A DNA stretch of 64,000 nucleotides from Treponema socranskii subsp. paredis ATCC 35535 (GTDB taxonomy: Bacteria; Spirochaetota; Spirochaetia; Treponematales; Treponemataceae): contig KE332515.1 of assembly GCA_000413015.1 (NCBI GenBank), positions 343,082 through 407,081 on the forward strand, given 5' to 3'. The position numbers were made by a program, and so were the translations under genes. Shown here one piece after another: positions 45,703 through 54,952 of this stretch (positions are counted from its first letter, which is position 1; every line of letters starts with the position of its first letter). The notes under the pieces are model-generated. The model made no database searches, was not told where the DNA came from, and saw nothing but the letters and a program-made list of their open reading frames with translations.

Positions 45703-46958
45703 TTGGAAAAAGAATTTATCATCCGCTTTTTTGTGCTGCGCTCATCTCATCGGTTTTGGTATACGGCCGCATCGTCCCCGTCAAAGACCGTCACGCATTT
45801 TCATCCCTCATTCCGCCGCTCGATATCGCGTCGATGTCCGGAAAGCTCGTTTCAAATCCCGTAAAATCGGAGCGTACGGGATTTTATTCCGCGGAATTTG
45901 CACCCGATGTCGCCGTATCGAAGTGCGGCGTAAAAAGTTCGTGCCGCGGACGCTTGGCGGTATGTATCGATGAAAAAACGGTCGAAGCGTATTTTCCCGG
46001 AAAACTGTATTCGGCTTCTTACGAAAAAGGAGCCGTACTCTGCGAAAGCGGCGCGAGGCTTTTCCTTTCGGGAAAGACGGGAAAGAACGGCGTTTTTTTC
46101 GTTTCGAAAGCCGAAAGTTTGGGCTGGGAAAAATCCTTTGCCGGAAAACTCGCTCATATCCGAGCGCTTTCCCGCCTTCAGTTCCGACGGCTCATGTACG
46201 CGTGGGGCGGGGCGGGCGGACTTTTGCTTGCTCTCCTTTCGGCTTCCCGCGAATACACCGAAGCTGCGGTTTCGACCGCGTTTCGTAATGCAGGTCTTTC
46301 GCACATCCTTGCGCTTTCGGGTATGCATTTGTCGCTCGTGTCGGGCATCGCGCTTTTTGCGGGTATGAGGCTTTTCGGAAAAACGAAATCGTATATCTTT
46401 CAATTTTGCGCCGTATCGCTTTTCGTGTGGTTTGCGGGCTTTTCACCGTCTCTCTTACGCGCGTTTTTATGCAGCGTGCTGCTCCTTTTATGTTCCGTGT
46501 GCGGCATCGCAGGGGCGGATACGGTTTTGATTTTGTGTGCGGCTTTTTTCCTGCACGCCGTGATTGCGCCCGCTCATATTTTGAGCGCGGCTTTTATGCT
46601 TTCGTACGGAGCGCTTTTAGGCATTTTGCTTTTTTCGGAAACGCTCGACGTTTTTTTGATCCGTGCTCTGCCTAAAAAACTCTCCGCTCCTCTTGCCGCA
46701 TCCCTCGGCGCACAGGCGCTCACCGCTCCGGTAACGCTTTCGCTTTTCGGAACTTTTATGCCTATCGGTGTCATCGCGACAACACTCGTTTCGCCTCTTG
46801 TAACCGTGTTCATCTATGCGGGCATCGTCTGCATTGCGCTTTCGCTCGCCCTGCCGTTTTTCGCGCCCTTTGCGGGAGCGGTGATGAATGCGATCTACGG
46901 CGCGATAAAACTCCTCGTGCTTTTTTTCGCTCGCGCTCCGTACGTACGTATGGCGTAA
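45696..46958 (+). CDS. ComEC/Rec2-family DNA-uptake channel, without C-terminal domain
   Basis: Protein of 420 residues. An N-terminal OB-like extracytoplasmic domain (about 45-150) precedes the competence domain with the ComEC hallmark LSGMHLSLVSG and around eight membrane helices. The C-terminal metallo-beta-lactamase nuclease domain of full ComEC is absent; the gene ends after the helices. This short form occurs in several spirochaetes. Natural competence cannot be deduced from this gene alone. Confidence 0.8.
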   Translation: MVIGKRIYHPLFCAALISSVLVYGRIVPVKDRHAFSSLIPPLDIASMSGKLVSNPVKSERTGFYSAEFAPDVAVSKCGVKSSCRGRLAVCIDEKTVEAYFPGKLYSASYEKGAVLCESGARLFLSGKTGKNGVFFVSKAESLGWEKSFAGKLAHIRALSRLQFRRLMYAWGGAGGLLLALLSASREYTEAAVSTAFRNAGLSHILALSGMHLSLVSGIALFAGMRLFGKTKSYIFQFCAVSLFVWFAGFSPSLLRAFLCSVLLLLCSVCGIAGADTVLILCAAFFLHAVIAPAHILSAAFMLSYGALLGILLFSETLDVFLIRALPKKLSAPLAASLGAQALTAPVTLSLFGTFMPIGVIATTLVSPLVTVFIYAGIVCIALSLALPFFAPFAGAVMNAIYGAIKLLVLFFARAPYVRMA

Positions 46959-47026
46959 CGGGTACGGATGTCGTGTCGAAACTTTGCAAAATACAGTAGT
47001 AGGTGTACTTGCCTTGTTATGCAGGA

Positions 47027-47055
47027 TTTACAAAAATCGCCGTTCGGGCTACTAT
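47027..47055 (+). promoter_or_regulatory. Promoter of the ksgA operon, probably leaderless
   Basis: TTTACA (47027-47032), a 17-bp spacer and TACTAT (47050-47055). The predicted start near 47062 leaves about 5 nt before the ATG at 47067; no Shine-Dalgarno is seen. Confidence 0.65.
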
Positions 47056-47066
47056 GACTTTTGCGT

Positions 47067-47933
47067 ATGACTATCCCTGATTATAATTCACCGGCAGCTC
47101 TCAAAGCTCTCCTCGATGCGAACGGCTTTTCGATGCAAAAAAAATTCGGACAAAATTTTCTCGTAAACGCACAGGCTCGTGAGCGCATCGTCCGTGCTCT
47201 CGAAATAGAGCGGGGGATGCGCGTGTGGGAAATAGGGCCGGGGCTCGGCTCCATGACAAAGCTTTTACTCGATGCGGGCGCCCGCGTTACGGCGTTCGAA
47301 ATCGACAAGGGATTTATAAAACTGCTTTCGGATTTTTTTAAGGCGGAAATCGAAAAAGGCGCGCTGAGAATCGTTTCGGGCGATGCCGTAAAAACGTGGA
47401 AAAGCGCGTATGAGGATTCGGGACTGCCGGACAGATTTTTCGGTAATCTCCCGTATTCGATTGCGGCATCCCTCATCGCCGACACGATAGAGCGCGGCGC
47501 AAGATTCGACAAGGCGGTGGTCACGGTACAAAAAGAAGTCGCCGATCGGATGACGGCAAAAGAGGGCGGGGACGAACGCTCGTCTTTTTCGGTGCTGTGC
47601 CAGTGGGCGTACGACGTCAAAGGGCTTTCCGATTTAGCTTCCGGAAATTTTTGGCCGAAGCCGCACGTCGCCTCGCGCGCCGTCGTTATGACGAAAAAAA
47701 ACGATTTTCCCGCATGCGAAAATCCTTCGCTTTTTATAAAAATGCAGCGCGCTCTTTTTTCATCGCGCAGAAAAAATGTCCGCAATAATTTAACGGCGTT
47801 TACTAAAAGCGCCGAAAGAGCCGAGCGTGCGCTTACGCTCTCGGCTCTCGATCCTTCGCTCAGAGCCGAGACGCTGTCTCTTGCAGAACTTTTGCGGTTG
47901 TCCGATGCGCTCAATAGCGTTATACTTTCGTGA
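47067..47933 (+). CDS. ksgA: 16S rRNA dimethyladenosine methyltransferase
   Basis: Protein of 288 residues. It carries KKFGQNFLVN at the N-terminus, the SAM-binding motif WEIGPGLGSMT, and the catalytic NLPYSIA motif, all typical of KsgA/RsmA that dimethylates A1518 and A1519 of 16S rRNA. A TTG start two codons upstream is possible; the ATG is preferred because of promoter position. It is the first gene of a five-gene operon. Confidence 0.95.
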   Translation: MTIPDYNSPAALKALLDANGFSMQKKFGQNFLVNAQARERIVRALEIERGMRVWEIGPGLGSMTKLLLDAGARVTAFEIDKGFIKLLSDFFKAEIEKGALRIVSGDAVKTWKSAYEDSGLPDRFFGNLPYSIAASLIADTIERGARFDKAVVTVQKEVADRMTAKEGGDERSSFSVLCQWAYDVKGLSDLASGNFWPKPHVASRAVVMTKKNDFPACENPSLFIKMQRALFSSRRKNVRNNLTAFTKSAERAERALTLSALDPSLRAETLSLAELLRLSDALNSVILS

Positions 47934-47956
47934 AGTGCGATAAAAAGAAGGCGTTT

Positions 47957-48676
47957 ATGGATACGGAACGGATAGCGGAAAATCTCAAGCGAGTTGTCGA
48001 ATCGGTGCGGAACGCCGAACGGAAAGCCGGAAGAAAAGAGGGAAGCGTAAAGCTTCTGGCCGTAAGCAAATTTCATCCGGCGTCTTCCGTCATTGCGGCA
48101 ATCGGAGCGGGGCAGAGCGCATTCGGCGAAAACCGCGTTCAGGAAGCATACGAAAAATTTAATAAAATTTATGAAGACTTTCCGTCGGCCGAACTGCACA
48201 TTATCGGAACGCTGCAAAAAAACAAAGCCGCACGCGCGGTGCGGATCGCTTCGTGCATAGAATCGGTCGACAGGCTCGGCATCATCGAAGAACTCGAAAA
48301 ACAGTGTGCGAAAATTGATAAATCTATCGATGTTTTATTGGAATACCACACGGGCGAAGCGTCGAAAGCGGGCTTTCTTTCATACGAACTCATGTACGAA
48401 GCGCTTCGCTATTGTGCCGAAGGAAATGCGCCGCACATCGTACCGAAGGGTTTTATGACGATGGCGCCTTTTACCGACGACGAAATTGCCGTGAGGAAGT
48501 CTTTCGTTTCGCTCCGCGATGCTGCGGAAAATCTGCAAAAAGAATTTCCCGTCTTCGATCTCACGACGCTTTCGATGGGTATGTCGGCGGATTATAAAAT
48601 TGCAATCGAAGAGGGTTCTACCGAAGTACGCATCGGAACGGCGATTTTCGGAGAGCGGGAGACGGCGGCGTTATGA
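47957..48676 (+). CDS. YggS-family pyridoxal phosphate homeostasis protein
   Basis: Protein of 239 residues with the PLP-binding signature LLAVSKFHPASSV (Lys binds PLP), then GENRVQEA and a C-terminal MGMSADYKIAIEEGSTEVRIG motif. It buffers PLP and affects amino-acid metabolism in other bacteria. The ATG at 47957 has GAAGG six nt upstream and matches the family N-terminus; a GTG at 47930 overlapping the ksgA stop is less likely. Confidence 0.92.
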   Translation: MDTERIAENLKRVVESVRNAERKAGRKEGSVKLLAVSKFHPASSVIAAIGAGQSAFGENRVQEAYEKFNKIYEDFPSAELHIIGTLQKNKAARAVRIASCIESVDRLGIIEELEKQCAKIDKSIDVLLEYHTGEASKAGFLSYELMYEALRYCAEGNAPHIVPKGFMTMAPFTDDEIAVRKSFVSLRDAAENLQKEFPVFDLTTLSMGMSADYKIAIEEGSTEVRIGTAIFGERETAAL

Positions 48677-49368
48677 GGCTTTGCGTGAAAAGATGTGCCG
48701 CCCTGCTTTTATTGTGCGTTATCGCTTTTCCGTGCCGCGCGAAAGAAGCGAAAGATACGACGCCCGCTCCGTATACGGACGATGAGTTTCCTCAATTTAT
48801 GAAAGACTTGCGGAGAGCGGAAATCGTTTCGCTCGGCGCGCTCCCCTTTGTGACGCTTACGTCGACGATCGTGTATTCGTCCGCACGCTACGCGCAGCAC
48901 GGCTTCGATTCCGAGTATTTTCCGAATCCCTTTGCAAAAGCGTCGGCGAGCAACGGTTATTCGACGGCCGAACAGGCGGGCATTTTACTCACATCAGCGG
49001 GCATCAGCGTCGGTATCGGGCTTACCGATCTTCTCATTTCGGTGATCAGGCGGAACGCCGCAAAGAAAAAACTCGAGCGGAAAGAAAAAGCGCCCATCGT
49101 CGTCACGCCGATAGCCGAAGATAAAGATGCCGTCCGAATCGATATGCCGCCGCGAGAGACACCGCTCGGCGGAACTCGGAGCGATGCCGCGAATCCCGAT
49201 GAAGAGGCACAAAAAGCGCCGCAGAAAAGCGCGGATAAGGAAAACAATGCGGGCGGAAAATCGGATGCGGCGGAATTGAATACGCTGTCCGATGAAAAAT
49301 CTGTAAGCTCGGCGAAACAGAGCGCGACATCTTTCGAACTTGCGCTCGAAACGCAAAGCGGAGACTAG
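48673..49368 (+). CDS. Exported protein with internal membrane segment, unknown function
   Basis: Protein of 231 residues. A signal peptide (LLLLCVIAFPCRA) precedes two further hydrophobic segments around residues 50-65 and 95-115. The C-terminal third is charged and low-complexity (KEKAP, EEAQKAPQKSADKENN). No family recognised. The ATG overlaps the yggS stop as ATGA, so it is translated with yggS. Confidence 0.6.
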   Translation: MRLCVKRCAALLLLCVIAFPCRAKEAKDTTPAPYTDDEFPQFMKDLRRAEIVSLGALPFVTLTSTIVYSSARYAQHGFDSEYFPNPFAKASASNGYSTAEQAGILLTSAGISVGIGLTDLLISVIRRNAAKKKLERKEKAPIVVTPIAEDKDAVRIDMPPRETPLGGTRSDAANPDEEAQKAPQKSADKENNAGGKSDAAELNTLSDEKSVSSAKQSATSFELALETQSGD

Positions 49369-49370
49369 CG

Positions 49371-50369
49371 GTGCCGTCTTTCAGCGTACAAGTTCCCGCC
49401 GATTTTCAAGGCAGCATTCGGCTCGACAAATACATTGCCTCTCTTCCCGGCGGCATGAACCGCTCGAAATTGAAATCCTGTGCGATCGAAATCCTCGTAA
49501 ACGGAAAAACGCAAAAAATTTCTGCCGCCGTAAAAGCTCTCGATATCATCGACGTGCAATGGGACGATAATGTCCCCGACGATATAACACCAGAAAACAT
49601 CGCGCTCAGCGTACTGTATGAAGACGAAAACGTCGCCGTCGTCGATAAAGCGCAGGGTATGGTAACGCACCCGGCGGCGGGCAATTGGACGGGTACGCTC
49701 GTAAACGCGCTTTTATACCGCTGGGGCAGATCTTCGATTTCCCGCATAAAAGATACGCCCCCCTCTCTCGCCGCCTCTTCGAAGAGACCAGGCATCGTAC
49801 ACCGGCTCGACAAAGATACGTCGGGACTCATCATTACGGCAAAAAACAGGGATGCCGAAGACTGGCTCGGACAGCAGTTCGCCTGCCGCTTCGTGCAAAA
49901 AGAATACATTGCGATCGTAAAGGGAAGGCCGCCCGCTCTCGCAGGCGACATCAAAACGCAGATCATCCGCGATCCGAAAAACAGAAAGCGTTTTAAAGCC
50001 GCGACTCAGACGGAAGACGGAAAGAGCGCGCGGACGATTTACCGCTGCATCGCTTCTTACGGAAACTATTCGCTTATGCGCCTGCGTCTCAAAACGGGAC
50101 GAACGCATCAGATACGGGTACACATGAAATACATCGGCTGTCCGATTTTGGGAGATGCGGTTTACGGAAAAAAAGACGATGTTTTTCCCGAAGCTCGTCT
50201 CATGCTCCACGCGAAAAAATTGACGATACGCTTACCGGGTAAAAAAAAGTTTTCGACGTTCCGCTCGGCCGTTCCCGATCGCTTTCGAACGACGCTTTCT
50301 TTTCTCAAAAAAAACTATCCGAAAGAAGTGCCCGTGTGGGGAAAAAATCATGCAAAAAAAAAGAGATGA
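49371..50369 (+). CDS. RluD-family 23S rRNA pseudouridine synthase
   Basis: Protein of 332 residues with an N-terminal S4 RNA-binding domain (RLDKYIASLPGGMNRSKLK) and the RluA/RluD catalytic motif GIVHRLDKDTSGLII, where Asp is catalytic. GRTHQIRVHMKYIGCPILGD completes the fold. The start is GTG. It overlaps the following RluA-family gene by 20 bp. Confidence 0.92.
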   Translation: MPSFSVQVPADFQGSIRLDKYIASLPGGMNRSKLKSCAIEILVNGKTQKISAAVKALDIIDVQWDDNVPDDITPENIALSVLYEDENVAVVDKAQGMVTHPAAGNWTGTLVNALLYRWGRSSISRIKDTPPSLAASSKRPGIVHRLDKDTSGLIITAKNRDAEDWLGQQFACRFVQKEYIAIVKGRPPALAGDIKTQIIRDPKNRKRFKAATQTEDGKSARTIYRCIASYGNYSLMRLRLKTGRTHQIRVHMKYIGCPILGDAVYGKKDDVFPEARLMLHAKKLTIRLPGKKKFSTFRSAVPDRFRTTLSFLKKNYPKEVPVWGKNHAKKKR

Positions 50370-51117
50370 CATGCCGATTTCACGGATCGACGTGATCCGC
50401 GAAGCGTCTGCAGATTCGCCTTTTTTAATAATCAAAAAACCGCGCGGCACGGCCTCTTCTCCGCTTTTCGAAGGAGAAAAAAACTGCGCCCTAACGCTTG
50501 CGGTATCCCTCTTTCCCGAACTGCAAAACGTCAAAGGCAAAAAGCCGTGCGAATACGGTTTGATTCACCGGCTCGACACGCAGGCATCGGGACTTTTGCT
50601 CATCGCGGCGACGGACGAAGCGTATGCGTTTTTTTCCGAAGCGCAAAAAAAGGGCGATTTTATAAAGACATACCGCGCACTTTGTAGCGACGATGAGAGA
50701 AATGCGGCAAAGCTCGGCGGATTTCCGAAACCCGTTTCGCTGCGTCCGTTGAAAGAGGGGGATGAGTTTTCCGCATCGTCTTATTTTCGCGCATACGGAA
50801 AAGGGAGAAAAAGCGTAAGACCCGTTACCGAAGATTCGAACGAAGCGGCGTTGAAAAAAAAAGGAAGCGCGCTCTATACGACGCATATAAAAATCGCCGA
50901 GCGGACGGCGGATGGCATCATCGCGCAGTGTTCGATCGCAAAGGGTTTCCGCCATCAAGTGCGCTGCCATCTTGCGTGGAACGGACTTCCCGTCGTCGGA
51001 GACGAACTGTATAACGCAGGCTTCGGAGGCGAAGCGCTCGAGTTCGAATGTGTCGCCCTTGAGTTTACAAATCCCGTGACGGGAGAGCGGGTGAGGGTAG
51101 GTACGGATTTTTTTTAA
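50350..51117 (+). CDS. RluA-family pseudouridine synthase, second paralog
   Basis: Protein of 255 residues without an S4 domain. The catalytic motif is LIHRLDTQASGLLLI; GFRHQVRCHLAWNGLPVVGD lies near residue 200. Both RNA target and position are unknown. It ends the ksgA operon and converges on the AT-rich island, overlapping the last codons of the next minus-strand gene by 4 bp. Confidence 0.88.
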   Translation: MQKKRDDMPISRIDVIREASADSPFLIIKKPRGTASSPLFEGEKNCALTLAVSLFPELQNVKGKKPCEYGLIHRLDTQASGLLLIAATDEAYAFFSEAQKKGDFIKTYRALCSDDERNAAKLGGFPKPVSLRPLKEGDEFSASSYFRAYGKGRKSVRPVTEDSNEAALKKKGSALYTTHIKIAERTADGIIAQCSIAKGFRHQVRCHLAWNGLPVVGDELYNAGFGGEALEFECVALEFTNPVTGERVRVGTDFF

Positions 51118-52232
51118 TTTCTGAAAAGCCAGCCGAATTTTTTATAATAGAAATCGACTTCAGACAAACATGTGTCAGAATACTTAGAACCTTTATAAAG
51201 CTCTTTCACTTCAAAATTACAGGCTCCGGAAATATAATCAATTTCTTGAAAAATAAAAGGTGTGTCTTTAACTGCTAAAATATCATTTGCTTTTGTTTTC
51301 CAGTTATAATGAGATATCGATTTTATTCTGTTATTAAAAACATAAAAATTCTCACTACGGGAATACCCGTTAATTATTTTTATTTTGGTTATTTCTTCCT
51401 TTTTAGGATCTTTAGTTCTTACATCGTTTATTGATATACTAAATAAATCATCATCAGTATTTTCCACATAAGCCGTCGCGGGATTTCCGTCAAACGCATT
51501 CTGTATCGTGTACATTAACGGTCGCTTTGTATCTATCAGCGGCCGCGTAGATTTTATTTCTATACGATTATGACAGCCGTCGAACAGATATATATTGTCT
51601 TTCACAAGAGTGTATTTTTTCGGATTTTGCAAATCTTTCCATTCATAATAATTTGCATTGGAAAAGCCTTTATTTTCTATCCAATGGCTTCCCGTATCTT
51701 CATTTGTATGCGTTCTAACTTCTACTTCAGACTTATGCTTCATAATTCCTTTTATTCGATTATTTCTGTTTATTACTTCCATACCTTCATAGACATCTAC
51801 CTTACTTGAAGCAAACATGCCGTCATGGTCATCTCTGTAATGTAGAAAAGAATAATCGATGACATATAAATTATCTTGTTCTTTAAGAAAGGTGACTTGG
51901 CCTATATATTTAAAAGTCATATTTACAATATTATCCGTAGTTATCGGCTCGTCAGCTATTAAAAGCCTGTACACGTTGCCGTTTTCGTACTTTTCCGCAT
52001 AAAGTTCATTGTATTTAAAATTCGGATATTCATATAAAACACACGGAGCATTATCGACTTTTTTCTTTACGACTGAAACTATTGCATTATAACTGTTTCC
52101 CAAAATACTTTCTTTATCCGTTACCTTTTCTATTCGCTCATAATTGTTGCTGAAAAGTACTTGCCGGTAATCTAAAGCCCACAGAGATGACAGTGCGATT
52201 TGTATAAAAATAATATACGCAATTTTTTTCAT
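51114..52232 (-). CDS. Secreted protein with C-terminal NADase-type glycan-binding-like domain (1)
   Basis: Protein of 372 residues with a signal peptide (MKKIAYIIFIQIALSSLWA). The C-terminal 140 residues share a discoidin-like domain with three neighbours: NAFDGNPATAYVENTDDDLF, then KIKIINGYSRSENFYVFNNR, then ELYKGSKYSDTCLSEVDF. This pattern matches the domain known as NADase-type glycan-binding. The N-terminal half is unique. The gene is AT-rich compared with its flanks. The binding target is unknown; surface or host glycan is an inference. Confidence 0.75.
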   Translation of the reverse strand: MKKIAYIIFIQIALSSLWALDYRQVLFSNNYERIEKVTDKESILGNSYNAIVSVVKKKVDNAPCVLYEYPNFKYNELYAEKYENGNVYRLLIADEPITTDNIVNMTFKYIGQVTFLKEQDNLYVIDYSFLHYRDDHDGMFASSKVDVYEGMEVINRNNRIKGIMKHKSEVEVRTHTNEDTGSHWIENKGFSNANYYEWKDLQNPKKYTLVKDNIYLFDGCHNRIEIKSTRPLIDTKRPLMYTIQNAFDGNPATAYVENTDDDLFSISINDVRTKDPKKEEITKIKIINGYSRSENFYVFNNRIKSISHYNWKTKANDILAVKDTPFIFQEIDYISGACNFEVKELYKGSKYSDTCLSEVDFYYKKFGWLFRN

Positions 52233-52285
52233 GTTTTCAAACCTGCCGATTCATTTGCTCTTTGCGAATAAAACTGTAAGACGTA

Positions 52286-53344
52286 TCACTCATCGATATC
52301 TCCGAAGAGCCAATTGGAATTTTTAAATTTAAAATTCAACTCGGAAATACAGGTATCATTATACTTATTGCCAAAATATATCTCTTTTACCCAAATTCTG
52401 GAATTAGCTTGCGCATTTATATATTGGTAATTTAAATTATTATCCTCCAACAAATAATCATAGTTTATTTTCTTTATTCTATTATTTGCGTAATACAAAT
52501 TCTTATTCAGAGTATATCCATTAATTATAGCAATACGAGGGTTAAATTCATTAGTGTGTACACTTATTTCAAATAAATCATCTTCAGTATTTTCAACAAA
52601 GCTTGTTTCAGAATTTCCGTCAAAGGCGTTACACAGCACATATTTCAACGGATTCTTTTCTTCCCACAAAAACTCGGATGCTTCGATGTATATCGGCTCC
52701 CATTCCGTTTCATCAGGTTTATACACATTAAATAACTCTTCAAATTCAAACATGGCAGGCTCACTTTCAAATTTATAATATCTGCCGGTACTCATTCCGA
52801 CATACTGTCCTTTACATTGTTTTATTGTATAGCCGTCTTCAATAATATTCGATTTCCAGTAAATTTGCGCACGGTTCTCAAATGCGATAAATCCTTTTGC
52901 CTTATCTTTTCCTTTAATTATCATAACATTGTTAAACTGCAAAAAGAGGTGCAAGTCGCCCCAAATGAGACGGGTGTCGTATTTTACCAATAATTTATAT
53001 ATTTCGCCTTCCTTTTTTAAAAGAAAAACCCGGTTATCCGGCAATGAATCTTTTTTGTTGTAGTCGGGCGATATAAACCATATGAACTCGTCGCTTCCGA
53101 CTTTTTCTTCATAAACGAAGTAATCTTTCAGGTCTTTTATTTCAAAAATATTTTTTTCTTCGACTTTTTGCAGTTCCGCTTTACATGTTTCTATAAGCAC
53201 TTTTTTGAATTTGTCATCAAGCAGTTTCATAAAACCGCTTTCCGTCGGTAAGATTAAATTTAAGTTCGGTGCAACGCTTTTTGCACTGCATGCAACCAGC
53301 GATATTGTAAAAAACAAACAAACGATTATATTTTTTTTATTCAT
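52286..53344 (-). CDS. Lipoprotein with NADase-type glycan-binding-like domain (2)
   Basis: Protein of 352 residues. The N-terminus has a lipobox (LVAC, Cys at about residue 19), so it is probably a lipoprotein. The C-terminal 126 residues carry NAFDGNSETSFVENTEDD, IAIINGYTLNKNLYYANNR and EIYFGNKYNDTCISELNF, the shared domain, ending with the same WLFG motif as gene 3. The N-terminal part is not recognised. It lies 53 bp before gene 1 on the same strand. Confidence 0.75.
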   Translation of the reverse strand: MNKKNIIVCLFFTISLVACSAKSVAPNLNLILPTESGFMKLLDDKFKKVLIETCKAELQKVEEKNIFEIKDLKDYFVYEEKVGSDEFIWFISPDYNKKDSLPDNRVFLLKKEGEIYKLLVKYDTRLIWGDLHLFLQFNNVMIIKGKDKAKGFIAFENRAQIYWKSNIIEDGYTIKQCKGQYVGMSTGRYYKFESEPAMFEFEELFNVYKPDETEWEPIYIEASEFLWEEKNPLKYVLCNAFDGNSETSFVENTEDDLFEISVHTNEFNPRIAIINGYTLNKNLYYANNRIKKINYDYLLEDNNLNYQYINAQANSRIWVKEIYFGNKYNDTCISELNFKFKNSNWLFGDIDE

Positions 53345-53404
53345 TCGGCCCCCGCTCTTTGTACCGACTTATAAAAACGGAATCGCATCGTTTACTCCGC
53401 TTCT

Positions 53405-53729
53405 TCATAATAGGGCGGATTTGTTATTGGGAAAATTTTTTGCAAGCTCTATTACTTGATTATAGTCCATCACATTTGAAAGGCGCTTTTTTTCCGTCGG
53501 GTGCAGTCAATTTGAACTGGGTAGTGACGCTACCCAGTTGATTATGTTCTTTTTTCAATTTTGCTTTCAAATATTTCCAGTAGTTACGGTTCTTTTCATA
53601 TTCGCGCTGTTCATTCAAAACTCCGACAATATCAAGTACGCTGAACCGCCATTTGGAATTTTCTTCATCCCGGACGGCACGCACTTCCTGATCGTTGAAA
53701 AAGCGAATCGATATTTTATTTGTACCCAC
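53405..53729 (-). pseudogene. Truncated, frameshifted fragment of a Bro-N/Fic-type protein
   Basis: From a GTG at 53729 the frame reads KISIRFFNDQEVRAVRDEEN, then WRFSVLDIVGVL and KLTAPDGKK, a domain known at the N-terminus of Bro-N-like and Fic-type proteins. After an A7 run (plus-strand T7 at 53487-53493) the frame stops at 53460. A shift of one base restores RLSNVMDYNQVIELAKNFP, the expected continuation, to a stop at 53405. The catalytic part of the parent protein is missing. It is debris of a toxin or phage gene within the secreted-protein island. Confidence 0.65.
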
Positions 53730-53768
53730 GAAACCATGATAGCATCATTTTCGAAAACAGGCTATTGA
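53728..53768 (-). repeat. 41-bp upstream repeat, copy 1
   Basis: It matches 54953-54993 at 38 of 41 positions. On the minus strand it contains TGCTATCAT, an extended -10-like element, close to the start of the Bro-N fragment. Confidence 0.7.
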
Positions 53769-53826
53769 TATCGTCGATTCTGCTTCAAACAACGCTTATG
53801 ATTGAAATGACGCTCGTCTTTTTTGC

Positions 53827-54927
53827 TCATTCGACACCGCCGAAAAGCCAAGTATTTTTTCTCAACAGATAATCTATTTCTGCAATACATGTGTTATTGT
53901 ATTTACTTCCTCTATAAATCTCTAAAACCTTAAAGCTTTTTGATGAGATCTGATTTTTTATTTTTTTTCGTTTAAAAAATTGATATGTAAAATATTCATC
54001 CCTTAAAATATATTCTTCGTTATATATTTTTTTAGTAATTTTATCTACGAATGAAGCACATATAATTTTTTTCACACGATTATTTGCTAAATAAAAACTT
54101 TCATTTAGGGCATATCCATTGATTAATGCAATCTTTTCTAAATCACCCACGCTCCCCAAATTTATCCAAATCAAATTATCATCAGTATCTTCTACATAAC
54201 TTGTCGCGGGATTTTTATCAAATGCATTCTGAATCGTATATTTAAAAGTATCTTTTTCATCTATCAGCGGTTTTGAACATTCAATATGAATATCAGGATC
54301 GTTAGAATATTCATTTCGCAAATTAGCTGTAGAAAAATCATCACTCCAATAAACAGCAGCTTTGTGATACAAGTTTTGAGTAGAACCTGTATATTCCATA
54401 ATCGAATTTTCTTTATCAAAGCGTTCAATTCCATAAATCATAATTCCTGCAATTTTATTCTTTTTAATTACAGGCATAAAATTATAATTTAACCGTACGC
54501 TTGTAACGCTTTGGCCAAAGGTTTCGGCTTCCGTATTATAAAAATCCGCAAAAATCAGATTCGGTTTTCCATGACCATTTGTATAATATCCTTTTTGAAA
54601 TATTCCCGTTCTGTTAAAAGGAGCCGTTTCTTTTGTGCGTGAAATAACTCGGTAGATAATTTCATTCGTTTCTTTGAACGTCTGCTTAAAAATGTGTACC
54701 TCGGAATCAAAATCCGCTTCTTGTACCGGCGGAAAATTGGAATTAAATTCCAATACGCCATAAAATTCTTTGTTTATATCTTGCAGTTCTTTTTGTGAAA
54801 GCTGCAATTCTTTTACCGCCTGTTCAAGCGTCAACTCGATCAGTTTGCCTTTGTTTATATGCGGTGTAAGTGCAAATACTTGAATTGCAGACAACAGAAC
54901 AACAAAAAATTGAATGGATTTTTTCAT
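53827..54927 (-). CDS. Secreted protein with NADase-type glycan-binding-like domain (3)
   Basis: Protein of 366 residues with a signal peptide (MKKSIQFFVVLLSAIQVFA). The C-terminal 145 residues hold NAFDKNPATSYVEDTDDN, IALINGYALNESFYLANNR and EIYRGSKYNNTCIAEIDY, the same domain as genes 1 and 2. The N-terminal half is distinct. GGGAG lies 10 nt before the ATG. The 41-bp repeat with an extended -10 lies just upstream. Confidence 0.75.
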   Translation of the reverse strand: MKKSIQFFVVLLSAIQVFALTPHINKGKLIELTLEQAVKELQLSQKELQDINKEFYGVLEFNSNFPPVQEADFDSEVHIFKQTFKETNEIIYRVISRTKETAPFNRTGIFQKGYYTNGHGKPNLIFADFYNTEAETFGQSVTSVRLNYNFMPVIKKNKIAGIMIYGIERFDKENSIMEYTGSTQNLYHKAAVYWSDDFSTANLRNEYSNDPDIHIECSKPLIDEKDTFKYTIQNAFDKNPATSYVEDTDDNLIWINLGSVGDLEKIALINGYALNESFYLANNRVKKIICASFVDKITKKIYNEEYILRDEYFTYQFFKRKKIKNQISSKSFKVLEIYRGSKYNNTCIAEIDYLLRKNTWLFGGVE

Positions 54928-54952
54928 AAGTTCACATCTCCCGATTGTGCTT

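Noticed and set aside
46971..47030. Possible third copy of the dispersed repeat (TTTGCAAAATAC block)
   Set aside because: Only a short stretch resembles copy A; not enough to call homology by eye.
47081..48217. 378-codon minus-strand frame across ksgA and yggS
   Set aside because: Both plus-strand genes carry unmistakable family motifs; the minus frame has none.
53487..53493. Phase variation through the T7/A7 run
   Set aside because: Restoring the frame still gives a truncated protein, so switching would have no functional product.
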